64,000 nt of DNA, taken from Istiophorus platypterus. Its lineage: Eukaryota > Chordata > Actinopteri > Istiophoriformes > Istiophoridae. The translations under genes were made by a program, and so were the position numbers. The stretch is taken from assembly GCA_016859345.1 (NCBI GenBank), contig CM029122.1, positions 9,686,575 through 9,750,574 on the forward strand. The letters are read 5' to 3'. The notes beneath the pieces were generated by a model, which had not been told where the DNA came from, did not search any database, and was given only the letters and a program-made list of their open reading frames with translations. This document shows positions 26,110 to 38,200 of the stretch, in pieces (the first letter of the stretch is position 1; the number at the start of each line of letters is the position of its first letter).

Positions 26110-26663
26110 GTCGAGGGCCCCGTAATTCATGGCTACGCCCGTGTGGGTCATCGGGCGTCGCGTCTTGTGCGCTCTGCGGCGACGTGACATCCAAAACTGC
26201 GCCTTTCAAAATAAGAGCCGACGTCAACAGGACGGCCCCGGAGTCGTGATCTCCCCGCGTGTGTCATCTCTGACGTTACCGGCCCGCCTACGCCCCCCCC
26301 CCACATCTCTCTCTCGCCTCCCTCCCTCCCCCCTCCCTCTCTCTCGCCTCCCTCCCTCCCCCCCCTCGGTGACACAGAGACGCTCGGCGCGGCTGCTTCA
26401 CGGCGGGTCCACGGGCGAACAGCCGCTGCGCCAGCGCCAGCGCCAGACACCGTATCCGCTGCCGGTGACGCGAGTCCCACCGCCACCTCCTCCTCCACCT
26501 CCTCCTCCACCACCGCCACCACCTCCAACACCACCACCCAGGACACACACTGGTATGGACGCCGGAGGAGAGCGCTGACCATCCAGGAACCATGCCTACT
26601 GTCCTCGGTGGCAAAGGGAAACTTTCCATTGTCTGTTTTCTGCTCCGATGCGCTTATTCTCAG
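26110..26663 (+). promoter_or_regulatory. aff3 CpG island, 5' UTR and exon 1
   Basis: Very CpG-rich sequence containing (CCTC)n and (CCACCT)n tracts leads into the exon with the chosen start ATG at 26592, which has A at -3. A long upstream frame (26129-26578) ends 13 bases before that ATG. A strong donor follows at 26664 (CAG, then GTGAGA). The composition marks a promoter; the start of transcription is not resolvable. Confidence 0.6.
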
Positions 26664-27912
26664 GTGAGAGCTTGCATGGAATTATTGAATAATCTAGCTT
26701 GTAAAATAAATGAAAACCGTGTTGTATATGTCTGTATTATACTTTTACGTTTGTATAACACATCTAGATGGTTCAGTGGCGGTAGTTTGGCTTTTTTTTT
26801 ACCGAGTCGTTCGGTGGTATTCTTGCGACATACTAGTGCATATGTAAAGTTATAATTTCCCAAAAGTAATTCAGTTTTATTTTTACACAATAATCCTTTT
26901 TCCCAACTGATTATAGTATAATGTAGTAAATAAGGTACTCGATTTTTCCCCCCTCTGATACAGTTTTCAGTTAAAAAGTCTTCACTTTTTTTTTTTTTTA
27001 TTATAAAAAGTACCCAACACAGATGGGAGTGCTAAATATAACCAGAGAAACGGACATAACTTAAGTATTCGCAGATACTTTAAGAATGCAACAGGTGGTT
27101 GGTATTGTTGTTGGCTTGCATGCTGCTTGTTGCAGGTGTTATGATGGGTTGTGGTTTGTTTGGCCCTGAGGGATTTTATTCATCTGAGTATTGCACCAGA
27201 GCTGTAGCCTGTGATGCTAGTGGGCATGCACATGTATAACACATTGCACATGATAATGTGCAAAGTGCTTACTAATGGGCCTTTGAGTGTAAGATGGGTA
27301 AAGCAGGTCTGTATTTTGCCCTGTGCACACTACAGGGAGCTAAAATACTGTCTGTCTGTGTTTATATTTTTCATCTAGTGCCTACGGCCTCATAACTGCC
27401 TTCTGGCTGTAATAATCAGTTTTTACACACAGTGTTTTCCATCCAATGGCCTAAAGTCCATCCACTCAGACACTGACCTCAGTGAGTCATGCATGCAAGA
27501 GGAGACAGATTCATCCACTCACACACATGCACATGCATGCACGCCACACTGCACACTCATTTTCTACTGTGCATACTTATGCTGCACAGATGGCACCAAA
27601 GACAAGCGTGGAGCATAGAGTTAAGAGGCAAATCACCAAAATCTAACTCCTGAATTATTGCTCGAGAAGCAAGGTTCTTGGCTTTATTGCTAGCCAAGTG
27701 AATTTGAATTGTGAGCTGAATTGTGAAAGGGAGAGAAACGGGGGGAGGGCAAGAGAGAGAGAGAGGGAGAGAGACACAGAGAGAGAATGGGTTTGCCTAA
27801 AGTGGATGGAAACAGAAAGTTGCTTGCAACAGTATCAGCATCCGTCTGATCATCTGCAGCTGTGATTTCTGAGATATGAGTCATCAACGTCCTCTCAGCT
27901 CTCACATTTACT

Positions 27913-27958
<46 letters not shown>

Positions 27959-30900
27959 CTGAGTGTGACTGAGTGTGACTGAGAGGTTTACAGTAAAGTG
28001 CTACACCGTGGTGTAAATGGTACAGCAAAAAGGCGGGAAGCAGAGTGCAGGTGATGTGTTTAGTGTGTGTGTGTGTGTGTATGTATATATGTATATATAT
28101 ACGTATATATGTATATATACAAATATATATGTATCTGTCTTTGTGATGGAGACTGAAACGTGAAACTTCACATCTTCAGCAAAGACTAGTAAAAGAGATG
28201 AGTGAGTTTATGCACTGTGTATGTGACTGTGTGTGCATATTTGCATATTAGCTATATTTGCTGCTGAACACGCATAAGTGTGTACTAAACCTGAATTTTA
28301 AACAAGATACACACTGTACGAGCTTTGCTGTGATTCTGATGCTCAAATATGGTTTGTGTGCACAGTCGACAGTGAGTCTTTTCTCCAGATGCTCATCTAG
28401 TTGATAAATGAAAACTCCCACCGATTAGCTTTCAGTATTAACCTCCCGTGACATTAGCCTCATTTATCATCACCTCTGTATTTCTGTTTGCACAGGTCAC
28501 AAGAAGCCAACACAACAGCTGTGCCAAAGATATTCTGGAGGTAAGGAATGGCTTTAAATTTTTCTCTTATTTACCTTAAATTATTATGTTTTTTTAAAGT
28601 ATGCTAGAAGGAGTAATTGGCCTTCACCGTTTGCAATGATGCGTTTAATCTCTCATCATGTGTATCAAGTCATAATGTAGAGTTTTTGCTTTTGATTATC
28701 TCGGGTTTGAGTCACTGGAGTGTTTAGGTTCAGTTGATTGATTATTGCATGTCATTGCTTAGAGGGGAAAATACCACCAGCATCTCACATAGGGTTTGGT
28801 ATATTTTTATTGAGGATTAATCTTTTCTTTCTTTATTCTTTTTGACTAATCAATTAATCATTTACTCTATGAAATGTCAGAAAATGGTATCTGGGAGGCT
28901 GGAATCAGAGATATGTTCATGTTTACAATGCTATAAAACATTTAAAAGCAGAAAATCCTCACGCAGGGAAAGGTGGAAGAGGAGAATATTTAGCATTTTT
29001 GCATTAAAAAACAAATTAAACTATCAATAGTTGCAGAATCGCTTCCTGTCAATTGATCGATAGGTTATTAATCACTACAGCTCTAATCTCACAAGAGGTT
29101 TTGCAGTGCAGAGGATGTCCTGCCACTTGTGCGGGATGGAGAGAAGGAGCGGGGGAGAAGAATAGGGATCGAGAGCATGGGGTGGGGAAGGGTTAGGAGG
29201 CAGATAGCAACACATAGTGCTCCACTTGGGAGCCTTGTTGTTGTTGGAGGAGGAAAAGGGTGAGGGGTGAGGGCTGGTGCTGTGTCCTTGGTGACTGAGG
29301 GAGGAGAGATAATGAAGTCAAAGGATGAGCAGAGAGAGGAAACACTCACCCTCCGGGGTTTTACTGTAGAGAGGAGAAGAATGGAAGGAGAAAAGATTAA
29401 TAGTCATCCGCCAGGTTCATAAAAATGTGGCCTCTCATGAAGGTCTTACAGCCAGTGAATGGAATGAATGGCCTTACTCCCATTCAAGATTTAAAAGAAA
29501 AAAACAAAAAAATGCCGACATTTTGGAAAATACACGTATTCGCTTTGATTTAGACAAGAAGATCAATACCACTCACATGTCTTTACAGTAAATGCTACAA
29601 TCGGCAGCTGGTTATCTTAGCTTAGCTTAGCATAACAGCTAAGCTGCCTCTGTGGACCTACCAGCACCTGGTAGCTCATTAGTTGACATTTTCTATCCTG
29701 TATATTTAATTTGTACAAAAAAAACCACCACCAGTGTCGTTTTCAGGCAGATTTGGTTACTTTCTGGTAAAGTAGGGCCCAAGTTTCCAGCTCTCATGCT
29801 AAACAAAGCTAACTGGCTTTTGGCTAACATTGAAAAGCCAGATATGAGCGTGGGCTGGATCTTCTCATTTAACTCTGCATGAAGGCAGAAAAGCGCATTC
29901 TCAAAATACTGAATGATTCCTTTACGACCTCAACAGCTCCTGTTGCCACATAACTTGATTTGGACAAAGCCCATCACCCACCCACTCACAGACACACTAA
30001 CACACTAACACACTCACGCACAGACACAAACACACAAACACACAAACACACAAACACACACACTAACACACTAACACAAACACACACACACACACTAACA
30101 CACTAACACAAACACACACACACACGCGCATGCACAAACCCTCAAACATCGGAGCTGATAAAACATGACCTTTTCCAGAGCCTGCTCACTGTTTCAGCAG
30201 TCAAGCAACCTCGTGCCCTGCCTCAAAGAATGGCTGTTACACGCGTACATTACGCACAGAAATCCCGTGTCCTCACATTCTGACACAGCTGAGGACCCAG
30301 CTCAGGCTAACACGGTAAATGAGTGGTATAAAATCAGGCCATTTTGTCAGCAACCACAAGGCCTGGTTTTGTCTGAGTGTGACTGCGGGCCGTTTTAATC
30401 AGCAGAGATAATAATCAGAGCCAGGGAAAAGGCAGTGAGATGTAGCTGCAGAGCTCTCTTCCTTCCTCTCGAGCGCCATGCAGAGAGAACAAATAAGAAA
30501 CGGCGTAAAATTTTCTTGACGGTCCAGGTGTATAATCATGTGTAATCATCACAGACTCTTCCCTCAGGGCTGAGCAGTAACATGTGCCCGTTAACGTATG
30601 CAGAGACAGACACTGTCACCCAGCTGTGAGCCTCCACCACAAGTATTTGAATTAATTACCTCTTGGTAATTTGCAATGATTCATTTATCATTTTTGAGTA
30701 AAGACTTTCATAAACTAGAGACCATTAAGAGAATGCACACACCTCAAACACCTTCTCCATTTTTTTTTTAACTGCATCAGGATTTAATCTGTATCAAAGC
30801 ACTAGGCAACAGAAAACCATACTGTTTAGAAGATGGCAGACAAGATTTTTGGTAAACACCTTTAAACCATTCCAGGAATATTAAGGATTTGTTAAGGGAT

Positions 30901-32206
30901 GGGATGTGCAGAAAGGAGAGTTTGACCAATTACAAGAAAGCAATGGCCAAAAAAAATTGTGTCATGCCTCTGTAGCACCAACTACAGGTGAAATACCGTC
31001 AATTTTTGCAGGGTGGTTAGGCATTCTGTTGCGTGCAAACAGGGAACTAACTTCTTTGAAATATAGTTTACACACTTCTACTTTACAATACAACTGTTCA
31101 ACTGAGTATAAGAGTTGACTTTTTCTATTTTGCTATATTTACAGCTACAAATAGTCTGTACAATGTCAAAAATAACAAGAAATGTAACCATCCACATTTA
31201 TCTTAGCAGAAATGACCTAAAAGTGCTTCTTTGACCTAAATGCAATTAAGTGATAAGAAATTGAAAAAAGCAAGAAAATCTTCACATTCCAGAGGATGCA
31301 ACCAACAAATGTTTCATTCATTACTGAGTAAAATGAATAATTAGATACCAAAATTGTATTCAGTTACTTTCATGTTAATTACTTATTTAGTCGACTAATA
31401 ACTTCACCGTTTTAAGAGACCTGAGTTGCATTAGTCTCCATTCAGTTCCCCATTGGACCATTTGGTGGTTCTGATAACAGCTGACCTGGGTCACAGCACT
31501 GACTCAACCAAGTGCCTGTAGATTGAAATTTGACCGTGTACAGCATCAGTGTTTCCTGCAGCGGCTCAGGATTGATGAGGGGATGTCTATTTTACTTCCT
31601 TCCGTTTCTAGTTCTTCCCAAAAAACGTTCAAACAATTAAATTCTGCAAAGTTATTTCTAAGTTCCACCTCTAGGGTACATTATTCATTTGGCTAACACA
31701 AAAAGATCACACAGATCATAACAATAGAGGCTAGCGATCAATCAAAACAAGATGACTGCACAGAAATGTTTACACCACCGCAAAGTACACATCCCCTGCC
31801 CCGTGCATGTAAATCACATCTCTCAAGCTAAGCCAGACACTAAGGCAGACCCATTTCCCACCCAGTCACGCTCCCCCTGGTGGGGAGGAGATGTGCTGAT
31901 AACAAGAGGCATCTGTCAGATGAGACTCCCTGTACTGTATGTGTGCGAACTGGAGACGTAAGTTACTCCTAAATCAAAGAGAAATAAAGAAAGTTGCGAT
32001 GACAGATTTAGGATGCCTGGGGATACTGTATGTGAAGATCATCATTCACACTGACATCTCACAACTCACCTTTGACCCCCCCCCACCCCCACCCCACCCA
32101 CCCCACTCCCAACCCCACTGCTGTTGCACAGGACATGACTCAGTCCTGGCCGTCCCAGCAAGCCTTAGGGGGTGACCAGGCTCAGCGAATCCTCTACAGC
32201 TCTAAG
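26592..32206 (+). CDS. aff3: aff3 exons 1-3: atypical N-terminus and ELL-binding-region remnant
   Basis: Exon 1 (26592-26663) encodes 24 residues with a hydrophobic run SIVCFLL and no AFF similarity. Exon 2 (28496-28540) encodes [15 protein letters not shown], which aligns with human AFF3 SRSGETNSCVEEIIRE. Exon 3 (32132-32206) encodes [16 protein letters not shown]. Together exons 2 and 3 correspond to the segment that binds ELL proteins in AFF4, although the usual PPLTAIHTP core is replaced. The exon 3 acceptor follows an almost pure C tract (32067-32120). About 330 residues present in human AFF3 before this point are missing. Confidence 0.75.
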
Positions 32207-35200
32207 GTATGTGTGTGTGTGTGTGTGTGTGTGTGTTGTATATGTCCGTGTGTTGGTTGTTTAGCTCTTGGTAATTAAAGAGGAAACTCTGACGATTTTA
32301 AACATTAAAGTCTGTTTGCAGGTCTCGGGGAGTGCTACTGCACATGTGAAAAAGTTTTATAAACCCTTCTGTGGCTCGCAGGGGGAGTTGTGTGAAGTAA
32401 ATTGCCTCAAGTGATGTCACCATGTTCTGCGTCAGCTGGGGTTGAAAACCGCAAGTTTGAAAAAGAAAAAAGGGAAAAAAAAAAAAATCTGGAGGCGTGG
32501 AGTTAAAAAGACGTGAGCTTACAAGGCCTCTGTAGCCCGCTCCTCAGCTTTGATTGAGGCTCGCAGCTCTAGGCTCATTAGCCTCCACTAGCATAACACA
32601 CCTGAATCTCCAACCGAACTGTAAATGATCAAGTGGCATTGTGGGTAATGTGGGGGCCAGGTTTTGACAAGGAAGAAGAATGGACGGAATGAAAAGGACA
32701 ATATTTCTAATTCTGCTGCATTGATTTTGATCATTTTTCTGTCCAACGTGAATCCGACAGTGATGGATAGTGCAATGGTTTTATCTGTGTGAAGATCTTT
32801 ATGCAGTATTTTATGTTCTGTCCTAAGGATGCAAAACAATCGACGGCACAACAAAGGCAAAGTAAGTGTTCATAGATTAATAAATTGGCATATAAAATAT
32901 ATGCAATAATAATTTGTGACGGGTACTACATTGAATATTTTATATTTTATACATGTTTTTTCTCTCTTATCAGGTCGGGGGGATGTTCAGCTGCGAATGG
33001 CTCGTCACCCTCACGTGGCACCTCACAAATCGTAAGTGGGACATGAGGAAACACGATCCACCAAAGGTCATCAAACCTAAAACCGCAACTGTGGAACACA
33101 CACAGATGATAAAATACAACACGCACATAACTAACATGTTCCTCACAGCAACTTTTCCCAAAAATGTATTTATGGCCATCATCATCTGAACAGCCACAAG
33201 GAAAAATGAAATATAAATGATAGAGAGAGAGCGGAGTAGATATATAGGGGTCAATCAGCAAACATTGTGAGTGTCTCAGGCTGTGTAACATAAGTCAGGT
33301 CAAAGGTCAGCGAACAGTCTAGAAATCTGTCAGTGAAGACGGATGTGCTTCTGTTTGTTAACTCTTCACATCCCTTTTTTTAATGTGAAACACATGTTCC
33401 GCAATGTAAGCCCACTGCATGTCTCACATTATCAAACAGCCTTTGTTATGTAATACAGCAGTTTCATGACAGTTAACATTTTCAAACATTTGGAAAATGT
33501 CTTATTTTCCACAATTTTTTTAGCGCTTTTTGCATTTTAACAGAAATGTTTTTAGTCATGTCTATATAAGCAAACCCACCCCCCAAAACAGTTAAATAAA
33601 AAAGTACATTAGTAATCATATTCAACAGAAGATATGGACATATGAGAGAAATTACATAATTTATTGAAATATTGAAATTTGCAGCATATTATTTTTATTT
33701 ATTGGTAATCTGAACAGATTACATGCAAAATTAGATTACGGTTTGGGAAAAAAAAAATCGGATGTTAAACAGATCAGGTGTCGAACATGATATGACCTAT
33801 CCACATTTATGCAGTTTCTTAACCAATATCATTAAAATATTAGGTGTTTCTGTAAACGATTGCAATCGTTCAGTCATACAATTCCCTTGTATCCCGTTAC
33901 CTCCCATAAAAAAGAATTTCAATGGCTTGACTGTGTGTTTGTTTGTTAATAGCATGCTTGCTGATGACCTGAAGCTGAGCAGTGATGAAGATGACACTCC
34001 AAGGGTATGTAACAGTCTGCATTATTCCCTGAAACCAAGAAAACAAGTCACTATGTTTCAGAGTATTTTTCAACAAAATATTACTTTATTTGTAGTTTTG
34101 ACCTAAGCTGATCTTTGTGCATGCTCGAGGAGGCGGATAGAATGAGAGAGCACTGAAAATGTAAGAGAAAGTACAACAAAGACTAAGCCTGGAGTGTTTG
34201 GCAGCTCCTGCTGAGAGATGCCTGTTTTTCTGGTGGTGCTTAATGGTGTGCTCACACAAACCCATATGAATTCCTTTTTTTTTCCTGGTAATTATATAAA
34301 GACATAAAGGAGAGGAGGTAACATGTTGAGTGTAGCAAGTTGTTCACTACGCTGCTGCTGTGGATGATAAGTGTCTGTTCTCTGTTCTTTGTCCCTGCAG
34401 GCTGTTCATGAGTCAGCTTCCTGGGATAGACACAGGTACTCGATTACAAAATTATTGTGTGAGTGTTTTTCTGTAAACATAAGCGAAACCCGCCTGTGCC
34501 ATGAATAACAACAGTATCTGTCTTCCTGGGGGTGTGTGCTCCTCTCGGCTGTGTACCTACGGTGACCCCTCTCTGATGTTTGTTTGTGTGTTGACTGACA
34601 GCCTGTCAGCACAGCGAGCACACACACATGGCAGGCGGGTGAGACATTCCAGCTCGGACTCTTCGGGCTCGGACTCCACTGCCGAGTCGGGCAGCAGCAG
34701 CCCTCATTCCCAGAGCTCGAGCCCAGAGGTTCACCCAGAGGTTCACTCAGAGGTTCTCCCAGACCCACTGTCGCCTCCCAACGCACAGCCACCGTGCAAC
34801 AACAAGGAGGTACCAGTGCTAACCCACACAGCCCCCCCCCACACACACACACACACTCTGTCTCCTCTGTCCATGTCTTGCTTGTCTGTCTTCTCCTCTG
34901 TTTGTGTGCCTTGGGGTTGGTTCTCTACAGGGAGTGGTGGCCACGAGGCAGTTGACGGCAGGTGTGGGGAGGGACAGAGGAATGAGGAATGCATGTGAGT
35001 CGGGGAGGAGGAGAAGGAGGAGGCTGGTGGGAGTCAAGGGGCAGGGGTAGCTTTGGGAATTAGTGCCTGGGTGTCACATCAACAGGCTGAGTCTTAAAGA
35101 GGAAAGCCCTCAGGAGGTGGAAGTCATCAAGACTCGGGTTCATGCTGACAGCTATAACTAGAGGTACCCTCTTTTTTCGAAAACAACATCTCAAAAGAGA

Positions 35201-38200
35201 AAGTGGCCATCCTGCATTCCCTCATCTTAGATAAAACATTGAACGGGTGATATAGTGCTGAGGTGTTGAGCATGAAAGTTATGATGGGCATTCGGAGGTG
35301 AAGGGCATTGTGGGGGTTGGTTTGAGATGTGTGCCAAGCAGGGAATGAAGGGGAAACCTGCTCCACTTTTATGAATGGAAGGCCCTGTACAACATAACGG
35401 ACTGTATTACTAAACATGAACTACATTGGGCCCCTATAGAGAGGGAGGCGTTGGAGTGCGTGTTTTCGGTGTGTGTGTGTGTGTGTGTGGGGGGGGGGTA
35501 CATACCATGTGTTTTTCATTTACGTGGAGTGTTTGAGTGTCTCCCAGGGAAGAGCTGGGGGTTGCAGTCCTGGAAACAGCAATACAGAGTTCCAGGTAGT
35601 GAGAGAAAGAGGGAGGGGCAGAAAAAAAAGGAGGGAGGGCACTTGAGACGGTACAAGAGATGCAGTGTCTTCTCTGGAAAGAGGGCGAGGGATGTGGGGA
35701 GGAAGGGGGGCTCACTGTTTGACTTGAGGAGTAGAGGTTTAATTTAGCCCCTGGTCAGCTAAGAGAGAAAAAGAACGTGAGAGAGAAAGAAGTTTTCTCT
35801 CCAGTCGTGAGTATCCTCTTTGTTTTTTTTTTTTCCTTTGAGTTAAAATGCCTGTTTGCTCTTGTGTTCTTCTCATTCTTACGAATACCAAGACGGTTGT
35901 TAAGCAAACATTAAGTGAGTCATTTGACATAATTGGAGTTGGGGGGTTGAGCTACTGTAAGCACAGATGTGGACTGTGAGACTATGTAGTAACGAAGCTA
36001 TTTAAAGTAGGTTACAATGTCAGCTGAAGTTTTTAGACACGAGTCATAGTCCAGAATTGTTATTCGGAGTTTCGTAAGTTTTAACAGCGGCTGAGTCTGT
36101 GAGGTGATATAAATGTAGTGTGTTTTAGCTGGCTCTGTTGAAATGTGCAGATGTTGTAGAATGTAAACACTCGTTTGAGATACTGTATGTCACTCCTCAC
36201 GTGGTTAGATGGAAGGCTAAGTGATCCTTCCTTCTCTGCTTGCATCATAACTCTTACTTAGTGCATGAAAAGCAGGATACAGTGGTGAAATGTAACAAAC
36301 TACATTTGCTCATGTACTGTACTTAAGTGCAGTTTTGAGGTATGTGTACTTTACTTGAGACATACAAGCTACAGTTATATTTATATTCAAGAGCTTAAGT
36401 TACTCTAGTAATTAGAATTTTTCAACTTTCACATAACTACTATTTAAAGTATAATGCATATGCTCCCTGCAAAAACAGTTATAAGTACAAAAACAGCTAT
36501 ATAAACACACAACCTCCTATTTTCAGGTGAAGAAATCTACTAGTGCAGAATAAATATTTTAGCCTTTTTTCCATGGAGATTTTCTGAACTAAGGCTTCAG
36601 TTTTCACAATTCTAGTGTACTTATACTTGCTGATTTTAAGATTCAGTCAGATCTTGAGACAGGTTCCTTTGAATTAAAAACAGGTTGATTTACTCTTACC
36701 GCACTTGCATATTTTTCTAGGAATCAGCTCCAGCTGGAATTGTCTTATAAGATTGTGGCTTTTGAACTATTAGAGACTAAATTGCCAACTGCCCTAAACT
36801 GCTGCTACACTTGCTGCAGTAAAATGCCATTCACATATGAATACATCAGTAATAACAATCCATTGATATAATATCTATAGAAATATGATGAAATATGTGA
36901 TGTAACATTGTTCTGTACTTTTACTTTTGATACTTAAAAGTAGGTTTTGATGAAAATACTTGACTCAGATTTTTAATGCGGGACTTAATAGTATATCTAC
37001 TGTCTACTAGACTGATCCGGGAATTTGTTATCACTGTCCTTCACTTTGCAAGATAGGGCACTTTCAACATTTTTGTCAATATTTAACCTTGGCAGAGGTG
37101 TTTGCTATAATGAGTGCCATTCTGGTTTAACAGTATGTCACGTATTATTAAAATTTGTAATTTGTGTCTCTTTTTCTGTGCTTTCTTGAGACTGACCAAC
37201 CCTCTAATGCCAAGTGGCAGTTGGATAAATGGCTAAAGAAGTCCCGGAAAAAACTTGCCAGCAGTGAACAGGATCCTCCCCAGAGCTCAACAGGACATGC
37301 GCCCTCTCCCCATGCCCAGCGAGCCCCATCTCCAGCCAGGTCCTGGAGCAGCAATCAGGAATACAGCCCTAGTCAAAGCCCTATTCCCAGCCCACAGTTC
37401 AATTACAGCCAAAACAATAGCCCCTTACCTAGCCCTGGTTACAGCTACTGCCCAAGTCCCAGCCCGTTTCCCAGCACCTGTGCAAGCCCAAGCCCAAGCC
37501 CAAGGCACAGCCCAATCAGTCCGATTCTAAGTTTTTGCCCCAGTCCATATGGAAGCCTAAGAGGCAGCCGTAGCCCTAGCCCATTACCTAGGGACCCTCC
37601 AAGAAGCCCAAGTCCCAGCTTACATCCTCCTTCAAGGCCTCGTCAATACCCTGAGGTTCAGAGTCAGAACCAAACGCAACCTAGCCTTACAACCAATCCC
37701 CACAAGACAAAAGCTAGGTCATGGATTGCCCCATTACCTAACACCGATACCAAGAACAAGCCCACAAATAGTAGTCATCCTCAGCCAAATCATCAGCAAA
37801 GGCCCAAGACTCGGCCAACACAGGACCAAGACCAAAGACAAAGCAAATCCAAGGCCTCTGCTGTTTTAAACTCTAACCAGGGTCACGGCCACAAATCTAG
37901 ACCCAAGTCTAACTTTCATCCAAGTTCTAAACAGCTCTCGGAGGCTCACAAAGCCAAACAAGCATTACAATTTGAGCAAACCCAGGGTAGCAGATCCAAC
38001 CACAGCTCCAACCACAAGCCCAGGCCTCCGTTTCAACCCAGCTTGCAACATAGCCCCACAAGAGCAAAGCACTTAGTTCCTGGTAGTCGTGAAACCAACG
38101 CTGGCCATAGTACACATTCCCAATCTACCTCTAAGGCTGTTAGTAATTCTGGTAGTGTGTCAAACTCTAGGGCTAGTCCTAGCCGAAAACCTAAGGCCAC

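Larger units (their letters stand above)
20761..26110. other. spacer between divergent arhgef7 and aff3
   Basis: About 5 kb without a gene I can support. It contains a T-rich stretch with G interruptions (20905-20990), two dispersed-element copies (21660-21990, 23429-23660), a TG-rich stretch (22928-22994), a short transposon-end remnant (about 23275-23305) and AT-rich unique DNA. I searched the plus strand for exons of the AFF N-terminal homology domain and found none. Confidence 0.6.

Noticed and set aside
20761..26110. Candidate AFF N-terminal exons in the spacer
   Set aside because: No segment on the plus strand encodes the basic RxxRRNQE or LFSEPYK-type motifs by eye; a translated search would be decisive.
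26129..26582. Frames of about 145-150 codons on both strands as separate genes
   Set aside because: They arise from CpG-rich triplet repeats without stops; no recognisable domain, and both strands are open at once. Kept only as a possible upstream frame.
34810..34998. Possible extension of aff3 exon 8 past the donor
   Set aside because: The sequence turns into CA repeats and loses AFF similarity, while the join from 34809 to 37191 gives the expected AKWQLDKWL motif in phase.
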